Shown here piece by piece: positions 16,226 to 24,689 of a stretch of 64,000 nt of DNA. The translations under genes were made by a program, and so were the position numbers. The notes under the pieces were generated by a model. It was not told the DNA's origin. It did no database searches and was given only the letters and a program-made list of their open reading frames with translations. The stretch is from Desulfurobacterium atlanticum (GTDB lineage Bacteria; Aquificota; Aquificia; Desulfurobacteriales; Desulfurobacteriaceae). Location of the stretch: contig NZ_FZOB01000003.1 in the NCBI RefSeq assembly GCF_900188395.1, positions 124,001 through 188,000 of the forward strand. The letters are read 5' to 3'. How positions within the stretch are numbered: position 1 is the stretch's first letter; each line of letters begins with the position of its first letter.

Positions 16226-16278
16226 CATACCTCCAGAACTGTTTTTATTTAATCTGTTAGAATTTGATTAGAATTACT

Positions 16279-16292
16279 TTGATTCAGGTCAA
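16279..16292. promoter_or_regulatory. FNR-like box upstream of cupin-cooS
   Basis: TTGATTCAGGTCAA matches TTGAT-N4-ATCAA at 9 of 10 defined bases. Its centre is about 60 bases from the cupin ATG (minus strand), which allows activation from position about -41. It is about 51 bases from the plus-strand glycosylase start. The Crp/Fnr protein at 12924-13544 has the matching E-xx-SR recognition residues. Confidence 0.55.
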
Positions 16293-16336
16293 ATTTAATG
16301 ATAATAATTACTGTTTCTATTAATCAGGAGAGAGCA

Positions 16337-16993
16337 ATGAAATATGAAAAGGTGAAGAATTTTGTTAAAAGTTTTTCCAAGGATGAAATTATCAGAATTG
16401 AAAAGAATGATCCACAGTATAAGGCCCTTGAGGAGTTGTATAACTCTATGGAGGATAGGCTTTTGTTTATTAGATTAGCTGTTATTAATGCTCTTTTATC
16501 GTACCAGCTTAACATGAAAGGGGAGGAGTACTGGAAACGTTTTTCAGAGTTTTTCTCCAGTAAAAGAGGTGTTGAGTATTTTCCTGAATTTTTGAAAAGG
16601 TATAACTACAGAATTTTAAGTGGAAAACTGAAAAGGTATGAAAAAGTTAGAGATGTTGTGTTTTGTCTTTTAAAAACAGAGGAAGATCTTCTTTATTTTT
16701 CTCAAAATCTTAATGAATTTCTTGAAAAACTTTCAAAACTGCTTAATCAGAAAAGGGATGCAAAGACGGTGGTTTTTGCTGTTAAAATGTTTATTTATGC
16801 TTTCAGAATAGCTTTTGGTAAGGATATTTTTGCTCCCTGTGGAATAATGATTCCACTTGATAGCAGGATTTCAAAAATTTCTAAAGATAAAGATTTCTGG
16901 AAGAGACTTGAGAAAGAGACGGGTATTCCTTTAATTCATGTAGATGCTGTCTTGTGGCTTTCAGATAATTACAGGTTGCTTTTAAAGGAATGA
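16337..16993 (+). CDS. AGOG-type 8-oxoguanine DNA glycosylase/lyase
   Basis: A 218-residue helical DNA repair enzyme of the archaeal GO glycosylase type, which removes 8-oxoguanine and then nicks the strand. The helix-hairpin region has the probable catalytic lysine in TVVFAVKMFIYAFR. It is followed by IAFG, then MIPLDSRISKIS and a C-terminal segment with conserved aspartate. This family is found mainly in archaea and some thermophilic bacteria. AGGAGAG at 16326-16332 selects the ATG at 16337; the upstream ATG at 16298 is in frame but has no ribosome site. It is divergent from the cooS operon. Confidence 0.75.
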   Translation: MKYEKVKNFVKSFSKDEIIRIEKNDPQYKALEELYNSMEDRLLFIRLAVINALLSYQLNMKGEEYWKRFSEFFSSKRGVEYFPEFLKRYNYRILSGKLKRYEKVRDVVFCLLKTEEDLLYFSQNLNEFLEKLSKLLNQKRDAKTVVFAVKMFIYAFRIAFGKDIFAPCGIMIPLDSRISKISKDKDFWKRLEKETGIPLIHVDAVLWLSDNYRLLLKE

Positions 16994-17043
16994 GGAATTA
17001 AGTTAGTAAATGCTAACACTGTTAGATTGGAGGTGAAGTAAGT

Positions 17044-17418
17044 ATGGTTGTAGGGATACCTGTAATTGAAAAGGAGATAGATGGGAAGAGAATTGTAAGC
17101 CCTTACTTTGGAAGAGCTCCAATGTTTCTTATCTACAATGATATTACAGGAAAAACAGTTCTTGTTTCAAATCCAAAGATGAAATCCGGTTGCGGTGGTG
17201 GAGCTGGAAGGTTTATCTTTGATACGTTTATGAGAAACGGAGTTGATGTTGTTCTTGTTAAAGGAATCGGAGAGGGAGCTTTTTACAATCTTGAGAGAGC
17301 AGGAATGAGGGCCTATCTTGTTCCTTCAGATGTAAAGTTTGTTGATGAGGCGATAAAACTGTTTAAAGATGGAAAGCTAAAAATTCTGGATAGACCTTTT
17401 GAATCTCACAATCATTGA
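17044..17418 (+). CDS. NifX/NifB-C-type cofactor-binding protein
   Basis: A 124-residue protein of the dinitrogenase iron-molybdenum cofactor family. Typical features are the opening VVGIPV, SPYFGRAPMFLIYN, a GCGGGAGR loop and DVVLVKGIGEGAF. Stand-alone members occur widely in anaerobes and are thought to carry metal or Fe-S clusters; nitrogenase is not implied. GGAGGTGA lies upstream. It is followed 12 bases later by a cysteine-rich DUF1847-like gene, so the two probably act together in metal handling, perhaps for nearby metalloenzymes. Confidence 0.75.
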   Translation: MVVGIPVIEKEIDGKRIVSPYFGRAPMFLIYNDITGKTVLVSNPKMKSGCGGGAGRFIFDTFMRNGVDVVLVKGIGEGAFYNLERAGMRAYLVPSDVKFVDEAIKLFKDGKLKILDRPFESHNH

Positions 17419-17430
17419 AAGAGGTTTACG

Positions 17431-18003
17431 GTGAAATGTCATCTATGTGAAGATAGAGGATGTTATAGAGAGGGGAAGGTTTGTGTTGAGTCTTCCAATA
17501 ATCTCCTCTTACCTGAAGAGGAGATGAAGATTTTAAAAACAGCATCTTTGATAGAAAAAGAGTTCTACTGTAAGATGACGCGGATTGAGGAGATTGTAGA
17601 GTTTTCAAAAAGGATGGGTTATAAAAGGATCGGTATTGCTTTCTGTATCGGGCTTTTTGATGAAGCAAAAATTGTTGCGGATATTTTCTCAAAAAAGGGA
17701 TTTGAAGTGTTCTCTGCTGTTTGTAAGTTAGGCAGTGTGGATAAAGATATTTTCAATCTGCCGAAGTTACAGGATGGTAAAGAGGCGATTTGTAATCCTG
17801 TAAAGCAGGCAGAGGTTTTAAATAAAAAGAAGACCGATTTAAACATTATTATCGGGCTTTGTGTTGGTCACGATATTTTATTTCAGAAATATTCTGAAGC
17901 ACCTTCAACAGTTCTTATTGTTAAAGATAGGGTTTTAGCACACAATCCTGTAGGGGCACTACACACACCGTATCATTTAAGAAGAATTTTAGAAGATAAA
18001 TAA
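17431..18003 (+). CDS. DUF1847-like metal-binding protein
   Basis: A 190-residue cysteine-rich protein that I place in the DUF1847 family. It opens CHLCEDRGC and has further conserved cysteines in AFCIGLFDEA, AICNPVKQAE and GLCVGHDILF, plus HNPVGALHTPY near the end. It probably binds a metal or Fe-S centre, but the reaction is unknown. It starts with GTG at 17431, with AGAGGT upstream. It shares a transcript with the NifX-like gene and ends just before a terminator hairpin shared with glnA. Confidence 0.7.
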   Translation: MKCHLCEDRGCYREGKVCVESSNNLLLPEEEMKILKTASLIEKEFYCKMTRIEEIVEFSKRMGYKRIGIAFCIGLFDEAKIVADIFSKKGFEVFSAVCKLGSVDKDIFNLPKLQDGKEAICNPVKQAEVLNKKKTDLNIIIGLCVGHDILFQKYSEAPSTVLIVKDRVLAHNPVGALHTPYHLRRILEDK

Positions 18004-18026
18004 AAAGGGCGGCTTTTAAGCCGCCC
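17999..18026 (-). terminator. Terminator of glnA
   Basis: A perfect 7-base stem GGGCGGC/GCCGCCC (18007-18026) is followed on the minus strand by TTTTTA. The hairpin may also stop transcription from the plus side, although no T-run follows it there. Confidence 0.75.
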
Positions 18027-18048
18027 TCCAGAAATGAAAGAGCTTTGA

Positions 18049-19467
18049 TTAAACATCAAAGTAAAGAAGATATTCCATAGGTGTTGGTCTGAGTCTAACA
18101 GGGTCAATTTCCTCACTTCTCTTATACTCAATGTAATCCTCAAGGAATTTTTCTGTCATTACGCCGCCTTTTGTAAGAAATTCATAGTCTTTCTCAAGGG
18201 CGTCAATGGCTTCTGCGAGGGAACCTGGAACTGTAGGAATGTCTTTAAGCTCTTCTGGTGGAAGGTCGTAAAGGTTTTTATCAACAGGTTCACCTGGATG
18301 GATTTTATTTTCAATTCCATCAAGTCCAGCCATAAGAAGAGCTGTAAATGCAAGGTATGGAGCACCTGAATTGTCAGGGAATCTGACCTCAATTCTTTTT
18401 GCTTTAGGGCTTGTAACAACAGGAACTCTAATAGAAGCTGACCTGTTTCTTGCAGAGTAGCAGAGGTTAACAGGAGCTTCAAATCCAGGAACAAGTCTCT
18501 TATAAGAGTTTACTGTTGGGTTTGTGAATGCGCACACAGCTTTAGCGTGCTTGATAATTCCACCTATAAAGTAAAGAGCTGTTTCAGAAAGTCCAGCGTA
18601 GCTGTCACCGTCAAAGAGGTTTTCGCCATCTTTCCAGATGGACATGTGTGTATGCATGCCTGTTCCGTTGTCGCCAAAGAGAGGTTTCGGCATAAATGTA
18701 GCTGTTTTTCCAAACATTTTGGCTACATTTTTAACGATATATTTTGCCCATAAAATGTTGTCAGCAGCGGTGATAAGATCGCCGAATCTAAAGTCTATTT
18801 CACACTGTCCACCTGTTGCAACTTCGTGGTGGAGACATTCAACGACAAGTCCAGCCTCCTCCATTTTAAGAGCCATAACTTTTCTTATGTGGTCAAGAGT
18901 ATCGTTTGGAGGCACAGGGAAGTAACCACCTTTTGGCTTGATTTTGTGTCCAAGGTTTGGTCCCTCTTCTTCTCCTGTTCTCCACCATCCTTCTTCAGAA
19001 TCAACAAAAGCAAAGCTGTAGTTTGTTCCTGCGTCAAATCTTACATCATCAAAAACGAAAAACTCAGGCTCTGGTCCGCAGTAAACTGTATCACCAATTC
19101 CTGTTGATTTTAGGTATTCAAGAGCTTTCTTTGCTATGTTTCTTGGGTCTTTTTCATAAGGTTCTTTTGTAACAGGGTCAACAATGTCAGCTATAACAAC
19201 AAGTGTTGGGATTTCAGAGAGCGGGTCAAGCACTGCAGTTGTTGGGTCAAGCTTAAACATCATATCACTTGCGTTGATTGGCTGCCACTGACGAATTGAA
19301 GAGCCGTCAAAGAAAAGTCCCTGTTCAAAAGACTCTTCAGAGATTTCATGAGCTGGAAATGTTATGTGGTGCCATGTTCCGAACATATCTGAGAATCTGA
19401 GGTCAACAAACTTAACCCCTTCCCTTTGAATCATCTCTACAACTTCTTTTGCGTTACTTGGTCTCAT
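18049..19467 (-). CDS. glnA: Glutamine synthetase type I
   Basis: A 472-residue GSI that makes glutamine from glutamate, ammonia and ATP in a dodecamer. Visible signatures are FDGSSIRQW near the N-terminus, the ATP/metal region GTGMHTHMS and KRLVPGFEAPVN. The stretch NLYDLPPEELKDIP contains the tyrosine that is adenylylated in GSI-beta enzymes, so covalent control is likely. It lies 55 bases downstream of glnB (PII) in the same direction. A TATAAT in that gap (19498-19503, minus) could give it its own promoter. Confidence 0.97.
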   Translation of the reverse strand: MRPSNAKEVVEMIQREGVKFVDLRFSDMFGTWHHITFPAHEISEESFEQGLFFDGSSIRQWQPINASDMMFKLDPTTAVLDPLSEIPTLVVIADIVDPVTKEPYEKDPRNIAKKALEYLKSTGIGDTVYCGPEPEFFVFDDVRFDAGTNYSFAFVDSEEGWWRTGEEEGPNLGHKIKPKGGYFPVPPNDTLDHIRKVMALKMEEAGLVVECLHHEVATGGQCEIDFRFGDLITAADNILWAKYIVKNVAKMFGKTATFMPKPLFGDNGTGMHTHMSIWKDGENLFDGDSYAGLSETALYFIGGIIKHAKAVCAFTNPTVNSYKRLVPGFEAPVNLCYSARNRSASIRVPVVTSPKAKRIEVRFPDNSGAPYLAFTALLMAGLDGIENKIHPGEPVDKNLYDLPPEELKDIPTVPGSLAEAIDALEKDYEFLTKGGVMTEKFLEDYIEYKRSEEIDPVRLRPTPMEYLLYFDV

Positions 19468-19522
19468 TCTTACCTCCTGATTATTTCTTTTTTATCCATT
19501 ATAATACACGATTTTTAAAAAA

Positions 19523-19900
<378 letters not shown>

Positions 19901-19903
19901 TTA

Positions 19904-19920
19904 AACAAATTTCTTGCCAA
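19904..19920 (-). promoter_or_regulatory. Candidate sigma-54 promoter of glnB
   Basis: On the minus strand TTGGCAAGAAATTTGTT matches the consensus YTGGCACGRNNNTTGCW with two differences (C to A, and C to T in the -12 element). The weakened -12 GC is a real drawback. It lies about 43 bases before the glnB start, a workable distance. Confidence 0.35.
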
Positions 19921-20047
19921 ATTGAAAGATAGATTTATTCAGTTTTGAGCTCTTTGGTTTTATTGGTTAAATTCAAAATAGCAGACGAGGTGTGCACATT
20001 AAAAGTGCAAAATTCGGAACATGATGATTATAATAAGTGCAAAAAAA

Positions 20048-20142
20048 TGGCGGAGGCAGATAGGAATCGAACCTACCGTCCTGCCTGACGCAGGACCACC
20101 GGATTTGAAGTCCGGGGGAGACACCAGCCTCCATCTGCCTCC
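20048..20142 (-). tRNA. selC: tRNA-Sec (anticodon TCA)
   Basis: A 95-base tRNA with an 8-base acceptor stem (GGAGGCAG with CTGCCTCC), a long variable arm (GGTCCTGCG paired with CGCAGGACG-like bases), anticodon loop CTTCAAA giving UCA, a T arm with GGTTCGATTCC, discriminator G and encoded CCA. These are the marks of selenocysteine tRNA, so the genome should encode selenoproteins. None is evident in this window. Confidence 0.95.
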
Positions 20143-20335
20143 ATATTGGATTTCTAAATATAGGAATTAGAGTTGGAGTTTTAAAGGTATTTAACCAAGC
20201 TAAATTGAGATTGTTTTAAAGATTCCTGTGATAGTTTACAAAGAGTATTGATTTTGACTGTAAAGTAATCTCAGGATAATTTTTTGTTGTTCTAAGGGTA
20301 AAGTTAAGGGCTTCTTTGATAGTCTATGATACTTA

Positions 20336-20363
20336 TTGTTTTAAAATTAAGTTGGTTTATAAT
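20336..20363 (+). promoter_or_regulatory. Promoter of the potassium channel gene
   Basis: TTGTTT and TATAAT are separated by 16 bases, 44 bases before the TTG start. Just downstream, two tandem copies of TTATTGCG lie at 20367-20382, near the expected start of transcription. The rest of 20143-20335 shows no gene. Confidence 0.5.
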
Positions 20364-20406
20364 ATTTTATTGCGTTATTGCGTAGTTTTAACTTCAGGGA
20401 GGGTTT

Positions 20407-21552
20407 TTGAAGAAGGTAGAAAAATATATTCCGAAAGAGTATAGTCAGGATAAAGTCCTTGATATTCTTATGAAATTCCGCCCCCCTCTTATAATTGCTC
20501 TTGTTGCCATTATGGTTTCTACGATAGGTTATATGCTAATCTCTAAAGTTGATCTTTTAAAAGCGTTTTATATGACGATTCTTACTGTTACCACTATAGG
20601 TTATGGTGAAATGTGGGATATGGGGGTTAAAGATAGGCTTTTTAATATTGCTGTAATGACGCTTGGTGTTGGGACTGTTATGGGTTATTCAATAGCTGTT
20701 TTAATAAATATTGTTACATCGGGAGAAGTAAAAGAGATAGTGAGGTTCAGGAAGATGGTATCGGATATTTCTGCTTTGAAAAAACACTATATCATTTTAG
20801 GAATGACCGATTATGTAAAGTTTCTTGTTAAGGAATTTGAGAGAAAGGGTATTCCATTTGTTATTGTTTCAGATGGGGAAAGCTTTGATGCGTTTGTAAA
20901 GGAATTGGATGTAAAGTATTTTTTGAAGCTTGATCCATCCTGTGAAAATTCAATCCTTCTTGCAAATCCTGAGAGTGCTGTAGGAGCTATAGTTGCGTGT
21001 GACGATGATTATAAAAATCTGGCTGTTACTTTGACCGTTAAGAAGGTTGCAAGTAAGTTGAACATTAAAAACTTTTTTATCTTTTCGGTGGTTAACTCTA
21101 TTTCCTTTAAAGATAAGTTGTTTGATGTTGGTGCTGATTATGTTGAAGCTGTTCCTGAAATCACATCAAAAAGGCTTGCTTTTCTTGCCGAAAATCCACC
21201 TGTATTTGGATGTAAATCTATATTTGAAGAGATTCTTTTTGGTGAGAGAGATTTTATAGGTATAGAGGAGTTTGTGGTTCAGCCTGGTTCTAAGGTTGCG
21301 GGAAAAACTTTAAAGGAGCTTAATTTAAAAGAGAAATTCAGGGCTTCAGTTATAGCCATTAGACGGACTGATGGAGAGATTATTTATCTTCCTGATGAGG
21401 ATGAGAAATTGATGGAAGGTGATTTGATTGCGGTTGTGGTTTCTAAAAAGCTTGTAGAAAAAATAAGAAAGGCTTTTTTAACTGTTGGTATTTTTTCAAG
21501 AAGAGATGTTTTAAAGAAACTGCTGAAGGAGAGAGAGAATGGATTGGGGTAA
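20407..21552 (+). CDS. Two-helix potassium channel with RCK/TrkA domains
   Basis: A 381-residue Kch/MthK-type channel subunit. Transmembrane helices lie near 29-47 and 78-100, flanking a pore loop with filter TTIGYGE (E where D is usual). A RCK/TrkA-N domain (about 125-250) follows, but its nucleotide-binding glycines are replaced (GMTDYV instead of GxGxxG), so NAD binding is doubtful. A TrkA-C domain (about 265-355) has VQPGSKVAGKTLKELNL. Start is TTG, preceded by AGGGAGGG. It overlaps the next membrane gene by 14 bases, so the two are co-translated. Confidence 0.85.
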   Translation: MKKVEKYIPKEYSQDKVLDILMKFRPPLIIALVAIMVSTIGYMLISKVDLLKAFYMTILTVTTIGYGEMWDMGVKDRLFNIAVMTLGVGTVMGYSIAVLINIVTSGEVKEIVRFRKMVSDISALKKHYIILGMTDYVKFLVKEFERKGIPFVIVSDGESFDAFVKELDVKYFLKLDPSCENSILLANPESAVGAIVACDDDYKNLAVTLTVKKVASKLNIKNFFIFSVVNSISFKDKLFDVGADYVEAVPEITSKRLAFLAENPPVFGCKSIFEEILFGERDFIGIEEFVVQPGSKVAGKTLKELNLKEKFRASVIAIRRTDGEIIYLPDEDEKLMEGDLIAVVVSKKLVEKIRKAFLTVGIFSRRDVLKKLLKERENGLG

Positions 21553-21886
21553 GGTTGGGACCTTTTTCTGTGTGATGATGTCTTTAACCACTATTGTTGG
21601 TTTTGTTTACGATGGAGACCCTTACACTTTGATGGCTGCAGTTACTTTTAACATGATAGCCACTCTTTTAAAACTTGGCAGTAAGAGGACTCTAAGTGCT
21701 GAACTTCTTGCTACAAGTTTTGTTGCAGATCTTCATCTTATACCAGCAGTGATTTTTTATGAGATGGGAATGAGAATATCTCTTGTTAAAGCTATGGCCT
21801 GGGGTGCTGTAGTTGCAAATGTTGTTTCCATTGTTCTCTTGATAGTAGAGACTGTTCTTGAGACGGGAGATGAATCCTGGTTGTAA
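21539..21886 (+). CDS. Small membrane protein (possibly DUF6394), channel partner
   Basis: A 115-residue protein with about four hydrophobic helices (near 7-22, 27-45, 55-75 and 83-105) and a well-formed start MDWGKVGTFF. I believe it matches the conserved family DUF6394, but cannot check. It overlaps the potassium channel gene by 14 bases and has no catalytic motif. It may be an auxiliary subunit of the channel. Confidence 0.55.
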   Translation: MDWGKVGTFFCVMMSLTTIVGFVYDGDPYTLMAAVTFNMIATLLKLGSKRTLSAELLATSFVADLHLIPAVIFYEMGMRISLVKAMAWGAVVANVVSIVLLIVETVLETGDESWL

Positions 21887-21937
21887 AAAATTTGTTAAAA
21901 TAAATATTAGCTGATTTTTATATAAGAGAGGCTTGGT

Positions 21938-23014
21938 TTGAAATTTAATCCTTCGTTACCTTATACTGTAGGTCTTGAGCTTGAGGTGCAGCTTGTTGAT
22001 TCTTTTACTTTTGAACTAACGGAGAAATCTGATTCTGTTTTTCAGAATGCTTCAAAAAGTCTTTTAAAAGTGCTACATAAAGAGTTTCTCCAATCTATGG
22101 TTGAGATTGTTTCTCCACCGTCAAAAAATTCATTTGAAGCTGTTAAATTTTTAAAGGATGCTTACTTTGAGATAAAGGAGATAGGAAGCAAGGAAGGGTT
22201 TTATCCTTTGCTTCTTGGCACACATCCTTTTACAAATCCTTTAGAGATAAGGATAACAAGGGACAAAAGATATGAGAAACTTTTAAATGAATTTCAGATA
22301 GTACTTAAAAATTTTCTGATTTTTGGACTTCATATCCATATTGGTGTTGAAACGGAAAAGGAACTGTGGCAGACCTATAATTTAGCGTTGAAGTATCTTC
22401 CGCTTTTCGTTGCTATATCTTCTTCCTCTCCATTTTATAAGGGAAAGTTTACAGGTTTGCACAGCTACAGGTTAAAGGTGTTTGAGCAGCTTCCAAGGGC
22501 TGGTGTTCCAGAGCAGTTTTTTTCAACAGACGAGTTTGAGAAGATGTTTCTCACATTAAAGTATGCTGGCTTTGTTGAAGCCTTAAAAGATATATGGTGG
22601 GATGTAAGGCCAAGGCCTGACCTTGGAACTGTTGAGCTTAGAGTGTGTGATGCTATTCCCGACTTTGACAGAATAGAAGCAGTTGCAGATTTTTTCAGAC
22701 TTCTTGCTGCATGGTCAAAGGATAAAAAGATGGAGCGCTTTTATCATCAAGTTGTAAAGCAGAACCGCTGGAATGCTGTTAGACACGGTCTTGATGGAGT
22801 ATTTATTGATGGAGATGGAATTGAGAATATAAACAGTAAAATCCACTCTTTGCTGGAAGAGTTTGACAGGAGCGGTCTTATTGAAAAACTTGGTATCAGA
22901 GCAGATAATCTATACAATATACTCAGTCAATTTCCTGTATCTTACAAAATGATAGATGAATACAGGAAAGGGAATTCAGTTAGAGATGTTGTCAGGTATG
23001 GAATAGTTGAATGA
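21938..23014 (+). CDS. GCS2-family carboxylate-amine ligase
   Basis: A 358-residue member of the glutamate-cysteine ligase 2 (YbdK-like) family, ATP-dependent enzymes that join a glutamate-like carboxylate to an amine. Signatures are TVGLELEVQLVD at the N-terminus, the central GLHIHIGVE histidines, and WWDVRPRPDLGTVELRVCD. Start is TTG with AGAGAGG upstream. It overlaps the next gene, gamma-glutamyltransferase, by 4 bases, so the pair may make and turn over a gamma-glutamyl compound. The true amine substrate is unknown. Confidence 0.85.
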   Translation: MKFNPSLPYTVGLELEVQLVDSFTFELTEKSDSVFQNASKSLLKVLHKEFLQSMVEIVSPPSKNSFEAVKFLKDAYFEIKEIGSKEGFYPLLLGTHPFTNPLEIRITRDKRYEKLLNEFQIVLKNFLIFGLHIHIGVETEKELWQTYNLALKYLPLFVAISSSSPFYKGKFTGLHSYRLKVFEQLPRAGVPEQFFSTDEFEKMFLTLKYAGFVEALKDIWWDVRPRPDLGTVELRVCDAIPDFDRIEAVADFFRLLAAWSKDKKMERFYHQVVKQNRWNAVRHGLDGVFIDGDGIENINSKIHSLLEEFDRSGLIEKLGIRADNLYNILSQFPVSYKMIDEYRKGNSVRDVVRYGIVE

Positions 23015-24513
23015 AGGGAATAGTTGCTGCTGGAGACAGGTTAACAGCTGAGGCTGCTGAAAAAGTTCTGAAAGAAGGTGGAAACGCTTTTGATGCTGTT
23101 GTTGCTGCAGTTTTTGCTTCCTACATGTGTGAGCCTGCGTTAACAAGTCCTGCAGGTGGAGGTTTTCTCCTTGCTTTTGAACAGGGTTACAGTCCAGTTC
23201 TTTACGATTTTTTTGTTGATGTTCCACCACTGAGAGTCGAAAGTCCAGATTTTTTCAAGATAACCGTTGATTTTGGAGATGCTCTTCAGGATTTTCATAT
23301 CGGTTGTGCTTCTATAGCTGTTCCAGGGACGGTGGCAGGACTTTTAAGGGTGCATGAAGAAAGGGGAAAGCTACCTTTAGCTGATGTGCTTTATCCTGCT
23401 ATGGAGTATGCTAAAAAAGGAGTTGTCCTTTCTTCTGTTCAGGCTTCTTTCGTTAAGCTTCTTGAGCCGATATTTACCGCTACTGATGAGTCCCGTAAAG
23501 TTTTTATGGCTAATGGGAAGCTTATTGATGAAACTTCAGTTTTTAAGAATCATTCTTATTATGAATTTCTATCACTTCTTTCAAGAAAGGGACAGTGGGT
23601 TTTTTATGAAGGTGAGATAGCAGATAGGATAGATAACCTGTGTAGAAATTGTGGAGGACATTTAAGAAAAGAGGACCTTGAAAAATACAAGGTTGAGGAA
23701 AGGGAGCCTTTGAAATTTAGTTTTAAAGGATATGATATTTTAACCAACAATCTTCCGTTTCCCGGTGGTATTTTGATAGCTTTTACTTTGAAATTGCTTG
23801 AAGATTTTTCTCTTGGTGAGTTTGGTTCAAAACAGCATCTTGTAAAACTTTTAAACGCTATGAAAGAAACGAATAGATTCCGCAGGGAGTTTGTTGACGA
23901 TGGAAAGGTAAGTAATTATCAGGATTATCTTAATAGTGCTTTTATGGAATCTTATAAAAGGGAAGTTAATCGTTTTGGAAATACCACTCATATAAGTGTT
24001 ATTGATGGATATGGGAATGCCGCTTCAATAACAACAACAAACGGTGAAGGTTCAGGCTACATCATTCCAGATACAGGTGTTATGCTTAACAATATGCTGG
24101 GAGAGGAGGATTTAAATCCCAAAGGATTTTTTAAATGGCCTCCTTATGTAAGACTGCCTTCCATGATGTCTCCTACCGTGGTTGTGAAAGATGGAGAGCC
24201 GATTCTTGTTCTTGGCAGTGCAGGAAGTAATAGAATAAGAAGTGCAATAGTAAATGTAATTCTTAATTATCTTGCTTTTGATATGAATGTTAAAGATGCT
24301 GTGGATGCTCCGAGGGTTCACTATGAAAACGGAACTGTTTTTGTTGAACCAGGATTTGAAGAAGATGTTTTAAAGGGTATTGAAAACCTGTTTTCAGAAG
24401 TTGTTAGATTTTCTTCAAAAAATATGTTTTTCGGTGGAGTTCAGGCTGTTACAGGTAGTTTTTGTGGGGCAGGAGATCCAAGAAGGGGAGGATTTGTCCT
24501 GAAAGTAGATTAG
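23011..24513 (+). CDS. ggt: Gamma-glutamyltransferase family protein
   Basis: A 500-residue Ntn-hydrolase of the gamma-glutamyltransferase family. It contains the opening GNAFDAVVAA, PAGGGFLL, and the self-cleavage and nucleophile site NTTHISVID, whose threonine becomes the N-terminus of the small subunit. The glycine loop is seen in PSMMSPTVV and LGSAGSNRIRSA. No signal peptide is visible, so it seems cytoplasmic, unlike the periplasmic E. coli enzyme. Coupled by an ATGA overlap to the GCS2-type ligase. Its 3' end overlaps convergent yacG by 4 bases. Confidence 0.9.
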   Translation: MKGIVAAGDRLTAEAAEKVLKEGGNAFDAVVAAVFASYMCEPALTSPAGGGFLLAFEQGYSPVLYDFFVDVPPLRVESPDFFKITVDFGDALQDFHIGCASIAVPGTVAGLLRVHEERGKLPLADVLYPAMEYAKKGVVLSSVQASFVKLLEPIFTATDESRKVFMANGKLIDETSVFKNHSYYEFLSLLSRKGQWVFYEGEIADRIDNLCRNCGGHLRKEDLEKYKVEEREPLKFSFKGYDILTNNLPFPGGILIAFTLKLLEDFSLGEFGSKQHLVKLLNAMKETNRFRREFVDDGKVSNYQDYLNSAFMESYKREVNRFGNTTHISVIDGYGNAASITTTNGEGSGYIIPDTGVMLNNMLGEEDLNPKGFFKWPPYVRLPSMMSPTVVVKDGEPILVLGSAGSNRIRSAIVNVILNYLAFDMNVKDAVDAPRVHYENGTVFVEPGFEEDVLKGIENLFSEVVRFSSKNMFFGGVQAVTGSFCGAGDPRRGGFVLKVD

Positions 24514-24689
24514 TTTTTTTCTTCCTGATTAGTTGCAATGGCACTGTTTTCTTGTATTGAATACTCTTCATTCAGCCATTTGTGAAGGTCGGCAAGTTTA
24601 CATTTCTCACTGCAGAACGGTCTATAAGGGTTGTTTTCCCAATTTGTTTCTTTTTTACACACAGGACATTTAATTCTTTTCTCTGCCAT
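24510..24689 (-). CDS. yacG: YacG-like zinc protein (DNA gyrase inhibitor family)
   Basis: A 59-residue protein with a four-cysteine zinc site (CPVC ... FCSEKC) and the family pattern PYRPFCSEKCKLADLHKWLNE (shown across two motifs). E. coli YacG binds GyrB and inhibits gyrase; whether this one does is unknown. The ATG at 24689 has GGAG about 7 bases upstream; the in-frame ATG at 24701 has none. It overlaps mqnA by 20 bases. Confidence 0.85.
   Translation of the reverse strand: MAEKRIKCPVCKKETNWENNPYRPFCSEKCKLADLHKWLNEEYSIQENSAIATNQEEKN

Noticed and set aside
19992-20046. AAGTGCAAAA repeated and a TGCAC/GTGCA palindrome between glnB and tRNA-Sec
   Set aside because: Short, AT-rich and without a consistent spacing; no regulator can be suggested.
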